Shown: positions 28,954 through 38,664, numbered from the stretch's first letter. The stretch is 64,000 nt of DNA from Mycolicibacterium baixiangningiae (GCF_016313185.1 NZ_CP066218.1:744001-808000), one strand, 5' to 3'. Notes: generated by a model not told the origin, from the sequence alone. Made by a program: numbers and translations.

Positions 28954-30354
28954 GTGACCCACTATGACGTCGTCGTTCTCGGAGCCGGTCCCGGCGGATA
29001 CGTCTCGGCTATTCGCGCCGCCCAACTCGGGCTGAACACCGCCATCATCGAACCCAAGTACTGGGGCGGCGTGTGTCTGAACGTGGGGTGCATTCCCTCG
29101 AAGGCGCTGCTGCGCAACGCCGAACTGGTGCACATCTTCACCAAGGAGGCCAAGACCTTCGGTATCAGCGGTGAGGCGAGCTTCGACTACGGCGCCGCCT
29201 ACGACCGCAGCCGCAAGGTCGCCGAAGGCCGCGTCGCCGGCGTGCACTTCCTGATGAAGAAGAACAAGATCACCGAGATCGGTGGGTACGGGAAGTTCAC
29301 CGACGACCACACCATCGAGGTCGACCTCAACGACGGCGGCACCGAGACGGTCACCTTCGACAACGCGATCATCTCGACCGGCGCCAGCACCCGACTGGTT
29401 CCCAACACGTCGCTGTCGGAGAACGTCGTCACCTACGAAGAGCAGATCATGGAGCGGGAACTGCCCGGCTCGATCGTCATCGCCGGTGCCGGCGCCATCG
29501 GCATGGAGTTCGGATACGTTCTGAAGAACTACGGGGTCGACGTCACGATCGTCGAGTTCCTCCCGCGCGCGCTGCCCAACGAGGATGCCGAGGTCTCCAA
29601 GGAGATCGAAAAGCAGTTCAAGAAGCTGGGCGTCAAGATCCTCACCGGCACCAAGGTCGAGTCCATCAAGGACGAAGGCGGCGACGGCTCCGTCATCGTC
29701 ACCGTCAGCAAGGACGGCAAGTCCCAGGAGCTCAAGGCCGACAAGGTGATGCAGGCCATCGGCTTCTCGCCCAACGTCGAGGGCTACGGCCTGGACAAGG
29801 CCGGTGTCGAGTTGACCGATCGCAAGGCCATCGGCATCGACGACTACATGCGCACCAACAAGCCGCACATCTACGCGATCGGTGACGTCACCGGCAAGCT
29901 GCAACTCGCTCACGTCGCCGAGGCGATGGGTGTGGTGGCGGCCGAGACCATCGCCGGCGCGGAGACGCTGCCGCTGGGCGACTACCGGATGATGCCGCGC
30001 GCCACGTTCTGCCAGCCACAGGTCGCCAGCTTCGGGCTCACCGAGGAGCAGGCCCGCGAGGAGGGCTACGACGTCAAGGTCGCGAAATTCCCCTTCACCG
30101 CCAACGGCAAGGCACACGGGATGGGCGCCCCGGCCGGTTTCGTCAAGCTCATCGCCGACGCCAAATACGGTGAGCTGATCGGCGGCCATCTCATCGGCCA
30201 CGACGTCTCCGAACTGCTGCCCGAACTCACCCTCGCGCAGAAATGGGATCTGACCGCCAACGAACTGGCTCGCAACGTGCACACCCACCCGACGATGTCG
30301 GAGGCGCTGCAGGAAGCCTTCCACGGCCTCGTCGGCCACATGATCAACTTTTGA
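28954..30354 (+). CDS. lpdC: Dihydrolipoamide dehydrogenase LpdC
   Basis: 466 aa, beginning [22 protein letters not shown] as in the M. tuberculosis enzyme (FAD loop GAGPGG). The redox-active disulfide is in [16 protein letters not shown], the NAD loop is [13 protein letters not shown] and the C-terminal catalytic His-Glu dyad lies in [14 protein letters not shown]. It is the E3 subunit of pyruvate and branched-chain dehydrogenase complexes. In mycobacteria it also supports the AhpC/AhpD/DlaT peroxynitrite reductase. It is followed by a short membrane gene whose TTG start overlaps the lpdC stop. Confidence 0.97.
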   Translation: MTHYDVVVLGAGPGGYVSAIRAAQLGLNTAIIEPKYWGGVCLNVGCIPSKALLRNAELVHIFTKEAKTFGISGEASFDYGAAYDRSRKVAEGRVAGVHFLMKKNKITEIGGYGKFTDDHTIEVDLNDGGTETVTFDNAIISTGASTRLVPNTSLSENVVTYEEQIMERELPGSIVIAGAGAIGMEFGYVLKNYGVDVTIVEFLPRALPNEDAEVSKEIEKQFKKLGVKILTGTKVESIKDEGGDGSVIVTVSKDGKSQELKADKVMQAIGFSPNVEGYGLDKAGVELTDRKAIGIDDYMRTNKPHIYAIGDVTGKLQLAHVAEAMGVVAAETIAGAETLPLGDYRMMPRATFCQPQVASFGLTEEQAREEGYDVKVAKFPFTANGKAHGMGAPAGFVKLIADAKYGELIGGHLIGHDVSELLPELTLAQKWDLTANELARNVHTHPTMSEALQEAFHGLVGHMINF

Positions 30355-30620
30355 GAAACGAGATCGTCGCCGGTGTCGGCGGATTCGTGGTCGGCCACAT
30401 CCTGTGGCTGATCGCGATCTCACTGGCCACCAACGCCACCGACGTCAGCACGTGGGTGCTGGTGGTGGCCGGTCTGTCGTTCGTGCTGGGCGCCGTCGCG
30501 GGCTATCTCGGGTGGCGCAAGTTCCAGCGCACGTCCTATGTATGGTCGACGTTCCTGTGGGGCCTGGCGGTCTCGCCGGTGCTGTTCTCGATCATCGTCC
30601 TGGGCGTGACGTACCTGTAG
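30351..30620 (+). CDS. Small membrane protein (Rv0463-like)
   Basis: 89 aa from TTG 30351, overlapping the lpdC TGA (TTGA). Three predicted transmembrane helices ([56 protein letters not shown]) make up most of the protein. No motif suggests an activity. The overlap with lpdC and conserved position in mycobacteria support a real, co-translated gene. Confidence 0.78.
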   Translation: MRNEIVAGVGGFVVGHILWLIAISLATNATDVSTWVLVVAGLSFVLGAVAGYLGWRKFQRTSYVWSTFLWGLAVSPVLFSIIVLGVTYL

Positions 30621-30623
30621 CGG

Positions 30624-31160
30624 TCAGTCCGGGAAGTCCAGCGGCACCTGCAGCGTCGCGATCGTCGCCGCCAGACCGTCGTAATGTGCTGCGAGCAAGC
30701 AGAATTCGATGAGCTGCGGTTTCGTCAGATGCCGGGCCAGTATCGCCCACGTCTGTGGCGACACCCCACGGGTGACCACGAACTCGTCGGTCGCGGTGAC
30801 GAGCACCCGCTGCCGGTCGGTGAGGCCCGCGGCGTCGGGGCCCTCGAAGATCCTGGCCTGCAGCTCGGCGTTCAGGCCGCGACTGCGGGCCAGCCGACGA
30901 TGCTGCTGCAGCTCGTATTCACACTCCCGCAGATGGCCCACCCGCAGGATCACGATCTCGGCGTCCTGGCGGGACAACTTGCCCAGCGGGCCGAGCAGCA
31001 CACCGCTGTAGGGCAGGAACGCCAGGAACAGCAGACGGTGCTGGCCCAGCACGGTGAACAGGCTGAACCGTGGCGCGCGGATGGCCCGTGCGCCGGCCTT
31101 CGCGATCACCCAGTTGAGCGGTCCGAGTTCCCGGAACCCCCCGGGCGCGATACGGGTCAC
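30624..31160 (-). CDS. Carboxymuconolactone decarboxylase/AhpD-fold protein (Rv0464c-like)
   Basis: 178 aa from GTG 31160, whose start overlaps the ramB stop (GTGA). The AhpD-like helical core is seen in LSRQDAEIVILRVGHLRECEYELQQHRRLARSRG, cited for E-x-E and the histidine. Only one cysteine is present at the usual CxxC position (REC-E), so a disulfide reductase activity is doubtful. Co-translation with ramB suggests a role in the same metabolic response. The reaction is unknown. Confidence 0.85.
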   Translation of the reverse strand: MTRIAPGGFRELGPLNWVIAKAGARAIRAPRFSLFTVLGQHRLLFLAFLPYSGVLLGPLGKLSRQDAEIVILRVGHLRECEYELQQHRRLARSRGLNAELQARIFEGPDAAGLTDRQRVLVTATDEFVVTRGVSPQTWAILARHLTKPQLIEFCLLAAHYDGLAATIATLQVPLDFPD

Positions 31161-32584
31161 GACTGCTTCACCAGATACGGCGAGACCGTGGACCGGTGCT
31201 CGTCGAGGTCGAGGGCCCGGCCGAGAGCGGGGAACGCCCGCTGCGGACAGTTGTCCCGCTCGCAGACGCGGCAGCCGGCCCCGATGGGTGTCGCATTGTC
31301 ACCAGAAAGATCCAATCCCTCCGAGTAGACCAGCCGATGCGCGTGGCGCAATTCGCAACCGAGGCCGATCGCGAACGTCTTACCCGGCTGACCATAGCGC
31401 GAGGCGCGGCGCTCCACCGTCCGCGCCACCCACAGGTAATTGCGGCCGTCAGGCATCTGGGCGATCTGGACGAGGATCTTGCCCGGGTTGGCGAAGGTCT
31501 CGTAGACGTTCCACAGCGGGCACGTACCGCCGCTGGACGAGAAGTGAAAGCCCGTCGCGGACTGGCGCTTCGACATGTTGCCGGCACGGTCGACCCGGAC
31601 GAAGGAGAACGGCACTCCCCGCATCGACGGCCGTTGCAGCGTGGAGAGCCGGTGCCCGATCGTCTCGTAGCTGACCGAGTAGAACGCCGAGAGCCGTTCG
31701 ACGTCGTAACGGAAGTTCTCCGCGACGTCGTGGAACTGCCGGTAGGGGAGCACCGTCGCGGCGGCGAAGTAGTTGGCCAGGCCGAGGCGGGCCAGGGTGC
31801 GCGACTCGTCGCTGGTGAACATGCCCTCGTCGACCATCTTGTCGATGAGGGCGCCGAATTCGAGGTAGGCCAGTTCGGCGGCCATCTTGAACACCTGCTG
31901 TCCGACCGACAGGTGGGTGCTCATCTCGAGGGTCTTGGTGCCGGGTTCGAACCGGTGCAGCACCGTGTCTCCCAGGTCGATGCGGCGCACGATGTGCACA
32001 CCGTGGACCGTCGACAGCCGGTTGGAGAGTTCGCCGGCGAGGTCGCCGCGGTGCATGCGCATGCGGACCGTCAGGTCCTCGGCGGCGCTGTCGAGCTCGT
32101 GCAGGTAGTTCTGGCGTTGGTAGAAGTAGTCGCGGACTTCCTCGTGGGGCATCGTGATCGACCCGGAGCCGCTGCCTCCCATACTGGCACCGCTGTAGCG
32201 GTCCTCGGTCGCCGCGGCCAGCTGCGTCGTGGTCAGCCGGTAGCGGCGGTGCAGGTTGACCATCGCGCGGGCCAGCGTCGGATGCGCCATCACCATGTCG
32301 GCGATCTCGGATACGTCGACGTCGACGCCCAGGTCGCGGTCCATGGCCACCTCGCGGAGTTCGGCGACCAGCCGGGTGTCGTCCTGGGAGGCGAAGAAGG
32401 TCGCGTCGACACCGAACACCTCGGTGATGCGCAGGAGTACCGCGACCGTCAGAGGACGGACGTCGTGCTCGATCTGATTGAGGTAGCTCGGTGAGATCTC
32501 GAGCATCTGCGCCAGCGCGGCCTGGCTGTATCCCCGTTCGCTACGCAGTTGCCGAACCCGCGACCCCACGAACGTTTTTGGCAC
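31157..32584 (-). CDS. ramB: RamB-type regulator of acetate/glyoxylate genes
   Basis: 475 aa from GTG 32584 (MPKTFVGSRVRQLRSERGYSQ). An XRE helix-turn-helix (about residues 5-60: AALAQMLEISPSYLNQIEHDVRPL) is followed by an IrrE/DUF955-like helical region and the short-chain fatty-acyl regulator domain with a cysteine-rich C-terminus (CPLWN; GCRVCERDNCPQR), probably an Fe-S or metal site. In M. tuberculosis and Corynebacterium, RamB represses isocitrate lyase and its own gene. The adjacent thioesterase and aceA match the M. tuberculosis order. Putative own-gene operator: GTTGCGAA at 32603-32610. Confidence 0.95.
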   Translation of the reverse strand: MPKTFVGSRVRQLRSERGYSQAALAQMLEISPSYLNQIEHDVRPLTVAVLLRITEVFGVDATFFASQDDTRLVAELREVAMDRDLGVDVDVSEIADMVMAHPTLARAMVNLHRRYRLTTTQLAAATEDRYSGASMGGSGSGSITMPHEEVRDYFYQRQNYLHELDSAAEDLTVRMRMHRGDLAGELSNRLSTVHGVHIVRRIDLGDTVLHRFEPGTKTLEMSTHLSVGQQVFKMAAELAYLEFGALIDKMVDEGMFTSDESRTLARLGLANYFAAATVLPYRQFHDVAENFRYDVERLSAFYSVSYETIGHRLSTLQRPSMRGVPFSFVRVDRAGNMSKRQSATGFHFSSSGGTCPLWNVYETFANPGKILVQIAQMPDGRNYLWVARTVERRASRYGQPGKTFAIGLGCELRHAHRLVYSEGLDLSGDNATPIGAGCRVCERDNCPQRAFPALGRALDLDEHRSTVSPYLVKQS

Positions 32585-32602
32585 GTCAACCAGCGTAACA
32601 AC

Positions 32603-32625
32603 GTTGCGAATCAGTTGCTTCGCAG
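32603..32625 (-). promoter_or_regulatory. Candidate RamB autoregulatory site
   Basis: TTCGCAAC on the minus strand (32603-32610), 19 bp before the ramB start, plus TTCGCAG (32619-32625) on the plus strand. The same 8-mer occurs twice upstream of aceA. Confidence 0.6.
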
Positions 32626-32704
32626 TCTTGGCACGGGGCAGGCTGTGGCAGTATCGGGGCGCCTGGTATCAACACGCCGGGCAGTGAGCCAGGGAGGACC
32701 GCAG

Positions 32705-33523
32705 GTGGCCGGCACGATGTCCGCAGGCACGGGGCTGAGCAAGACCATGATGCCGGTGCCCGATCCCCACCCCGACGTCTTCGACACCGGCTGGCCGCTG
32801 CGGGTCGCCGACGTCGACCGCACCGGACGGCTGAAGTTCGACGCCGCGACCCGCCACATTCAGGACATCGGGTCCGACCACCTTCGCGAACTCGGCTACG
32901 AGGCGACGCACCCGCTGTGGATCGTGCGGCGCACGATGATCGACCTGATCCGCCCCATCGAGTTCCAGGACATGCTGCGGCTGCGGCGCTGGTGCTCGGG
33001 CACGTCGAACCGGTGGTGCGAGATGCGGGTCCGCATAGACGGCCGCAAGGGCGGGCTGATGGAGTCCGAGGCGTTCTGGATCAACATCAACCGCGAGACC
33101 CAGGGGCCCGCGCGTATCTCCGACGACTTCATCGCCGGGTTGCAGCGCACCACCGACGTCAACCGGTTGCGCTGGAAGGCATACCTGAGCGCGGGCAGTC
33201 GCGACGACGCCCGGGAGATCCGTGAGTATCCGGTGCGGGTCAGCGACATCGACATCTTCGACCATATGAACAACTCGGTGCACTGGTCGGTGGTCGAGGA
33301 CTACCTGTACCACCATCCCGAGTTGCTGCGGGCGCCGCTTCGGGTGACGATCGAACACGACCTTCCCGTGGCTCTCGGCGACAAGCTCGAGATCATCTCT
33401 CACGTCCATCCGGCCGGATCGACCGACAAGTTCGGTGTGGATCTGGTGGATCGGACTGTTACAACGCTCACATATGCGGTCGGCGACGAGACAAAAGCCA
33501 TCGCATGCCTGTTCGCGCTCTGA
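32705..33523 (+). CDS. Acyl-ACP/acyl-CoA thioesterase, double hot-dog (Rv0466-like)
   Basis: 272 aa from GTG 32705, behind GGGAGGA at 6-7 nt; ATG 32717 is a weaker alternative. Two hot-dog halves are visible, with WPLRVADVDRTGRLKFDAATRHIQD near the start and VRVSDIDIFDHMNNSVHWSVVEDY near residue 185. The DHMNN segment resembles the FatA/FatB-like catalytic asparagine-histidine region. It probably releases fatty acids from ACP or CoA. It sits between ramB and aceA in the same arrangement as M. tuberculosis, suggesting a link to fatty-acid metabolism. Confidence 0.9.
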   Translation: MAGTMSAGTGLSKTMMPVPDPHPDVFDTGWPLRVADVDRTGRLKFDAATRHIQDIGSDHLRELGYEATHPLWIVRRTMIDLIRPIEFQDMLRLRRWCSGTSNRWCEMRVRIDGRKGGLMESEAFWININRETQGPARISDDFIAGLQRTTDVNRLRWKAYLSAGSRDDAREIREYPVRVSDIDIFDHMNNSVHWSVVEDYLYHHPELLRAPLRVTIEHDLPVALGDKLEIISHVHPAGSTDKFGVDLVDRTVTTLTYAVGDETKAIACLFAL

Positions 33524-33538
33524 CGTTCCCGGTTTAAC

Positions 33539-33552
33539 AGTACGAGCGTACT
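33539..33552. promoter_or_regulatory. Short inverted repeat upstream of aceA
   Basis: AGTACG-AG-CGTACT, a perfect 6-bp inverted repeat 14 bp after the thioesterase stop and about 240 bp before aceA. It could be an operator half-site or a weak terminator; there is no T-run. Confidence 0.4.
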
Positions 33553-33610
33553 GACCAGCGGAAACCGGTTACTCGCGAGTAGCTACTGAACCGGTCAAGC
33601 AACGTGCGTC

Positions 33611-33648
33611 TTCGCAACCTTCGCAACTTCCCGAACGCGCTTGGCAAA
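33611..33648 (+). promoter_or_regulatory. Candidate RamB/PrpR operator cluster before aceA
   Basis: TTCGCAAC at 33611-33618 and 33620-33627, then TTGGCAAA at 33641-33648. These TTNGCAA-type sites resemble the TTTGCAAA motif recognised by RamB/PrpR regulators. They lie 140-180 bp before the aceA start; the same TTCGCAAC occurs in the ramB promoter. Confidence 0.68.
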
Positions 33649-33788
33649 AGTTGGCGACTGAAACGGGTGGACCTGCGGTTATGCGGTAGTGCATCCTCGG
33701 ATTAGCACAGCAGTGAAGTCGTGCTGGTGTTAACAAGCCGGGAACTCCGGCAGCACCGGTAGCGATGCAAGTAAACGAAGGAGCTCCC

Positions 33789-35075
<1,287 letters not shown>

Positions 35076-35088
35076 GAGCATCCATCGC

Positions 35089-35146
35089 CGAGCGCACGGT
35101 TGTTGCACGCAAACGTCGAGTAGACGTGACAACAACCGTGCGCTCG
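35089..35146. repeat. Palindromic repeat, family B, copy 1 (between aceA and fadB2)
   Basis: Perfect 17-bp arms CGAGCGCACGGTTGTTG (35089-35105) and its complement (35130-35146) around a 24-bp centre containing ACGCAAACGTCGAG. Same architecture and orientation as copies at 36034 and 37000. As RNA it would form a strong hairpin between aceA and fadB2. Confidence 0.93.
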
Positions 35147-35166
35147 TCGTCTGTTAGGAAGTAGCA

Positions 35167-36027
35167 GTGAGCAATCCCATTGAACGAGTAGGCGTGATCG
35201 GTGCCGGGCAGATGGGCGCGGGTATCGCCGAGGTGTCCGCCCGCGCGGGTGTCGACGTGCTGGCGTTCGAGACCACCGATGCACTCGTCACCGCGGGCCG
35301 CAACCGCATCACCAAATCGCTCGAGCGCGGCGTGAGCGTCGGCAAGGTCACCGACCGCGAGAAGTCCGCGGCGCTGGGGAAGCTGCGCTTCACCACCTCG
35401 CTGGCGGATTTCGCGGACCGCCAGCTGGTGATCGAGGCGATCATCGAAGACGTGGCGATCAAGGCCAAGGTCTTCGCCGAGCTCGACAGGGTCATCACCG
35501 ACCCCGACGCCGTGCTGGCGTCGAACACCTCGAGCATCCCGATCATGAAACTGGGTGCGGCCACGCAGAATCCGGCCCGCGTGCTGGGCCTGCACTTCTT
35601 CAACCCGGTGCCGGTGCTGCCGCTGGTCGAGCTGGTCGGCACGCTGACCACCTCTGAGGCGGCGATCGCCCGGACGGAGCAGTTCGCCAGTGACGTGCTC
35701 GGGAAGCAGGTGGTGCGCTGCAGTGACCGGTCGGGTTTCGTGGTGAACGCGCTGCTGGTGCCGTATCTGCTGTCGGCGATCCGGATGGTCGAGGCGGGCT
35801 TCGCCACCATCGAGGACGTCGACAAGGCCGTCGTCGCGGGCCTGTCGCATCCGATGGGGCCGCTGCGGTTGAGCGATCTGATCGGCCTGGACACCATGAA
35901 GCTGATCGCCGACGCGATGTTCGACGAGCTCAAGGACGCCCACTACGCCCCGCCGCCGCTGCTGCTGCGCATGGTCGAGGCGGGTCAGCTGGGCAAGAAG
36001 AGCGGCCAGGGCTTCTACAAGTATTAG
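35167..36027 (+). CDS. fadB2: 3-hydroxybutyryl-CoA dehydrogenase FadB2
   Basis: 286 aa from GTG 35167 with GGAAG 6-7 nt upstream. The NAD loop VGVIGAGQMGAGIAEV opens the protein; ASNTSSIPI, LHFFNPVPVLPLVELV and DRSGFVVNALLVPYLLSAIRM carry the catalytic histidine-glutamate and dimer residues of the HBDH family. It interconverts acetoacetyl-CoA and 3-hydroxybutyryl-CoA. It is flanked on both sides by family-B palindromes (35089 and 36034). It is probably co-induced with aceA on fatty acids, although the intervening palindrome could separate the transcripts. Confidence 0.95.
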   Translation: MSNPIERVGVIGAGQMGAGIAEVSARAGVDVLAFETTDALVTAGRNRITKSLERGVSVGKVTDREKSAALGKLRFTTSLADFADRQLVIEAIIEDVAIKAKVFAELDRVITDPDAVLASNTSSIPIMKLGAATQNPARVLGLHFFNPVPVLPLVELVGTLTTSEAAIARTEQFASDVLGKQVVRCSDRSGFVVNALLVPYLLSAIRMVEAGFATIEDVDKAVVAGLSHPMGPLRLSDLIGLDTMKLIADAMFDELKDAHYAPPPLLLRMVEAGQLGKKSGQGFYKY

Positions 36028-36033
36028 CTATTG

Positions 36034-36097
36034 CGCCGAGCGCACGGTTGTTGTACGCAAACGTCGAGTAGAGCCGTCAACAACCGTGCACTCGGCG
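36034..36097. repeat. Palindromic repeat, family B, copy 2 (contains stop of DUF559 gene 2)
   Basis: 20-bp arms with one mismatch (36034-36053 and 36078-36097) around a 24-bp centre containing ACGCAAACGTCGAG. The last six codons and the stop of the minus-strand DUF559 gene (36077-36097) are read from this repeat. Confidence 0.93.
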
Positions 36098-36940
36098 AGC
36101 CTTCATCACCCGGTCGATGATCTCGGCCCTGCGGTAGCGGAGCTGGGTAGCACTCACACGAACGATCAGCCAACCTCGCGCCGCGAGGAACTCGAGGCGT
36201 TCGATGTCCCCGGCGTAGTCGTCGGGATTGGTGAAGTGCTGTTCGCCGTCGTACTCGACACCGACCCGGATGTCCGGCCAACCCAAGTCGATGCGGCGAA
36301 CGACTCGTCCGCGGTCGTCGTGCACCGGTATCTGTGTCACTGGTCGCGGCAACCCTGACCGCACGAGCAGTAGACGCAGTCGGGTTTCCTGCGGGGACTC
36401 GGCGCCGGCGTCGACCAGTGTCATCGTCCTGCGCAGCCGGCGAATGCCCCTGGCCCCGGAATGACGTGCGGCGACCGCGTCGACGGCCGGGGGTGCCACG
36501 CCGGTCGCGTTGAGCAGTGCGTCGAGGCGGATGACGCCCATCTGTTCGGTGAGTCGGCGCCCGAGGTCGTAAGCCGTTCTGGCGACGGTCGTGCAGCGCA
36601 TGGCGTCGACCACGCACACCTCGTCGTCACGAAAGTTGTTGCAGCGCGCGATCATTCCTCTGGCTGCCGGGCGGCGGGAATGGGCGATCTCCACGGGTGC
36701 ATCCGGCGCAATCCAACGACTGCCGAGCACAGCCGCCGCGCAGTGCCCGGTGAGCGTGGCCCGCCTTCCCGACCAGAGCCAGGCCGCCCGTGCCCGGTCC
36801 GCAGCAGTCAGTTCGGCGCCGTTGGGCACGTAAACATTGCGATAGACCATCGTGTAGCGCCGCCGGATGTCCCGGCGCGTCAGTTCGCCCGACTCGAGCG
36901 CTTCCGTGGCGACGACGAGTGTGGCTCCCACGCCTCTCAT
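36077..36940 (-). CDS. DUF559 (PD-(D/E)XK/Vsr-like) protein 2, flanked by palindromes
   Basis: 287 aa from ATG 36940; a longer frame to 36982 adds unlike residues. The N-terminal winged-helix/AbiEi-like part (VATEALESGELTRRDIRRRY, then RAAWLWSGRRATLTGHCAAAVLG) and C-terminal nuclease-like core (E181/E185, D218 in RIDLGWPD, E229 and D231 in VEYDGEQHF) match the gene at 10898. The VE-Y-D-G signature resembles Vsr/very-short-patch and DUF559 nucleases. Its C-terminal RRVHGC is encoded by palindrome copy 2, and copy 3 lies 59 bp upstream. The target is unknown; involvement in movement or processing of its palindromes is a hypothesis. Confidence 0.85.
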   Translation of the reverse strand: MRGVGATLVVATEALESGELTRRDIRRRYTMVYRNVYVPNGAELTAADRARAAWLWSGRRATLTGHCAAAVLGSRWIAPDAPVEIAHSRRPAARGMIARCNNFRDDEVCVVDAMRCTTVARTAYDLGRRLTEQMGVIRLDALLNATGVAPPAVDAVAARHSGARGIRRLRRTMTLVDAGAESPQETRLRLLLVRSGLPRPVTQIPVHDDRGRVVRRIDLGWPDIRVGVEYDGEQHFTNPDDYAGDIERLEFLAARGWLIVRVSATQLRYRRAEIIDRVMKARRVHGC

Positions 36941-36984
36941 CGTCAGGCCGCCGGGGCGCCCGACCCGACGGCAATTGCTCAACC

Positions 36985-36993
36985 TGTGGACAA
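36985..36993 (-). promoter_or_regulatory. DnaA-box-like 9-mer upstream of DUF559 gene 2
   Basis: TGTGGACAA on the plus strand (TTGTCCACA on the minus strand) matches the mycobacterial DnaA-box consensus exactly. It lies between the DUF559 gene start and palindrome copy 3. Confidence 0.45.
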
Positions 36994-36999
36994 CTGCGG

Positions 37000-37057
37000 C
37001 GACTGCACGGTTGTTGTACGCAAACGTCGAGAGGGGGTGTCAACAACCGTGCAGTCG
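37000..37057. repeat. Palindromic repeat, family B, copy 3 (upstream of DUF559 gene 2)
   Basis: Perfect 17-bp arms CGACTGCACGGTTGTTG (37000-37016) and complement (37041-37057) around a 24-bp centre beginning TACGCAAACGTCGAG. It is in the same orientation as copies 1 and 2, so the pair around the gene is direct, unlike the inverted pair of family A. Confidence 0.93.
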
Positions 37058-37073
37058 GCGCAAGCTAGGAACG

Positions 37074-37934
37074 CTAGGCGTCGGCGAGGCGCTTCTTCTC
37101 CGCCTCGACGTCGAAATCCGCTGGCGGCCACGAAAGATCGAGACGTTCGAGCGCCTCGATCAGCAGCTCGGTCACGGCCAGGCGCGCGTACCACTTACGG
37201 TCGCAGGGGATGACGTGCCACGGCGCGTATTCGGACGATGTGCGCTCGAGCATCGCTTGATAGGCCTCTTGGTAGCGCGGCCACAGCATCCGCTCGTCGA
37301 CGTCGGCGGGGTTGTACTTCCAGTACTTGTCTGGCCGGGAGAGGCGCTCGGCCAACCGCTTCTTCTGCTCGTCGAGTGACACGAACATCGTGACCTTGAC
37401 GATCGTCGTGCCGTCGAGGACGAGCCGCTTCTCGAAGTCGTTGATGGTGTCGTAACGGGTGCTCCAGACCTCGGGTGCCACGAGGTCGTGCACCCGCACG
37501 ATCAGCACGTCCTCGTAGTGTGAACGGTCGAACACCCCGATATGTCCCGGCGTCGGCAGCTTCCGCTCGATGCGCCAGAGGAAATCGTGGGCCAGCTCCT
37601 CATCGGTCGGCTTGCCGAAGTTGGCGTACTGAATTCCCTGCGGATTGCCAGCTCCCACAACGTGTTTGACGATGCCGCCCTTGCCTGCGGTGTCCATTCC
37701 CTGCAGCACCAGCAACACCTTGCGATTGTCGCCGGCAAGGCTGTTGGCGTAGAGCATCTCCTGCAGTTCGGCGAACCGTTCGGTCCGCTTCGCCAGTAGG
37801 TCGACCGCGTCGCTCTTGTTTCCCTTGAACCCCGGCGTCGCATTGGTCTCGATGGTGGCGACGGAGTCGCCCGGTCTGAACGCCAGATGGATGTGCGGCT
37901 CGTGCGTCCACAGCTCGGGCAGGTCTTCGGTCAC
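37074..37934 (-). CDS. Polyphosphate kinase 2-family enzyme (PPK2)
   Basis: 286 aa from GTG 37934. Walker A GMDTAGKGGIVKHV, the lid/Walker B region GVFDRSHYEDVLIVRVHD and the downstream DRKWYARLAV define the PPK2 P-loop kinase family. Such enzymes transfer phosphate between polyphosphate and nucleotides (GDP, ADP or AMP, depending on class). Single-domain size fits class I or III. M. tuberculosis does not carry this gene at this position, so it is a local insertion relative to that order. It sits downstream of a TetR gene on the same strand with a 16-bp gap. Confidence 0.92.
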   Translation of the reverse strand: MTEDLPELWTHEPHIHLAFRPGDSVATIETNATPGFKGNKSDAVDLLAKRTERFAELQEMLYANSLAGDNRKVLLVLQGMDTAGKGGIVKHVVGAGNPQGIQYANFGKPTDEELAHDFLWRIERKLPTPGHIGVFDRSHYEDVLIVRVHDLVAPEVWSTRYDTINDFEKRLVLDGTTIVKVTMFVSLDEQKKRLAERLSRPDKYWKYNPADVDERMLWPRYQEAYQAMLERTSSEYAPWHVIPCDRKWYARLAVTELLIEALERLDLSWPPADFDVEAEKKRLADA

Positions 37935-37950
37935 GACGCCAGTCAAGCAG

Positions 37951-38664
37951 CTATGGCGGCAGAATCGGGGACGGATGCGGTTCGGACCGGAACTTGTCCA
38001 GCGAGCCACCCACTTCGACGATGCCGCACAACGCACTCCACGACAGCATCGTGAGGTAGTCGATGAGTTCGTCGGCGGTCATCCGCGGATGCGACATCCA
38101 CGAGTGCGTGGCCAACTGCACCCCGCCGACGATGTGATAGGCCCACGGTTCGACACCGCCGGTGTCCATCCCGGCCCCGGCCATGCGGCGGCGCAACATC
38201 ACCGCGAGCATGCGCGCGATGATCTGCTCGGAGTTGGCGACGGCCTTGCTCTTGCTGGCCGAGTTGTTCGCCATGACGAAGCGGTAGGGCTCGGGCTCGT
38301 TGGCGACGGTCTGCACGTAGACCTTGATGATCTCGCGGGTCAGGTCGTAGCCGTCGAGGTTCGAGGTCAGCGCGGCGGCCATGTTCGGGATCAGAGTGAT
38401 CTGGGCGAAGCGCATCATCACTGCGGTGGTGAGGTCGTTCTTGTCTACGAAGTAGCGGTACAGGACGGTCTTGGAAACCCCGATCTCGGCGGCGATCTCG
38501 TCCATGCTGACGTTGCTGCCCAGCCGACGGATCGCTTCGAGGGTGCCGTCGACCAATTCGTTGCGGCGTTCGACCTTGTGCTGATGCCAGCGCCGCTTCC
38601 GACCATCGGTCTTGACCGCCAAAGGCGGGGTCTGTTGTGCCACTATCCCCGGAGTCCCATTCAC
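37951..38664 (-). CDS. TetR-family transcriptional regulator (Rv0472c-like)
   Basis: 237 aa from GTG 38664. The complete N-terminal DNA-binding domain is seen (RRNELVDGTLEAIRRLGSNVSMDEIAAEIGVSKTVLYRYF, with VLYRYF as the recognition helix), followed by a 150-residue ligand domain. A basic stretch (KTDGRKRRWHQHK) precedes the helix-turn-helix. In M. tuberculosis the homologue lies next to the DUF445 gene, as here. The ligand is unknown; it may regulate itself, PPK2 and the divergent DUF445 gene. Confidence 0.9.
   Translation of the reverse strand: MNGTPGIVAQQTPPLAVKTDGRKRRWHQHKVERRNELVDGTLEAIRRLGSNVSMDEIAAEIGVSKTVLYRYFVDKNDLTTAVMMRFAQITLIPNMAAALTSNLDGYDLTREIIKVYVQTVANEPEPYRFVMANNSASKSKAVANSEQIIARMLAVMLRRRMAGAGMDTGGVEPWAYHIVGGVQLATHSWMSHPRMTADELIDYLTMLSWSALCGIVEVGGSLDKFRSEPHPSPILPP

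Noticed and set aside
33539-33552. Rho-independent terminator after the thioesterase gene
   Set aside because: The stem is only 6 bp and no T-run follows; treated as a weak operator candidate instead.
36940-36982. 14-residue longer start of DUF559 gene 2
   Set aside because: The extra residues do not match the paralogue, whose alignment begins near MRGVGATLVVATEAL.
35089-37057. CRISPR array from the three family-B palindromes
   Set aside because: Spacing is hundreds of bases with genes between, and no cas gene is present.
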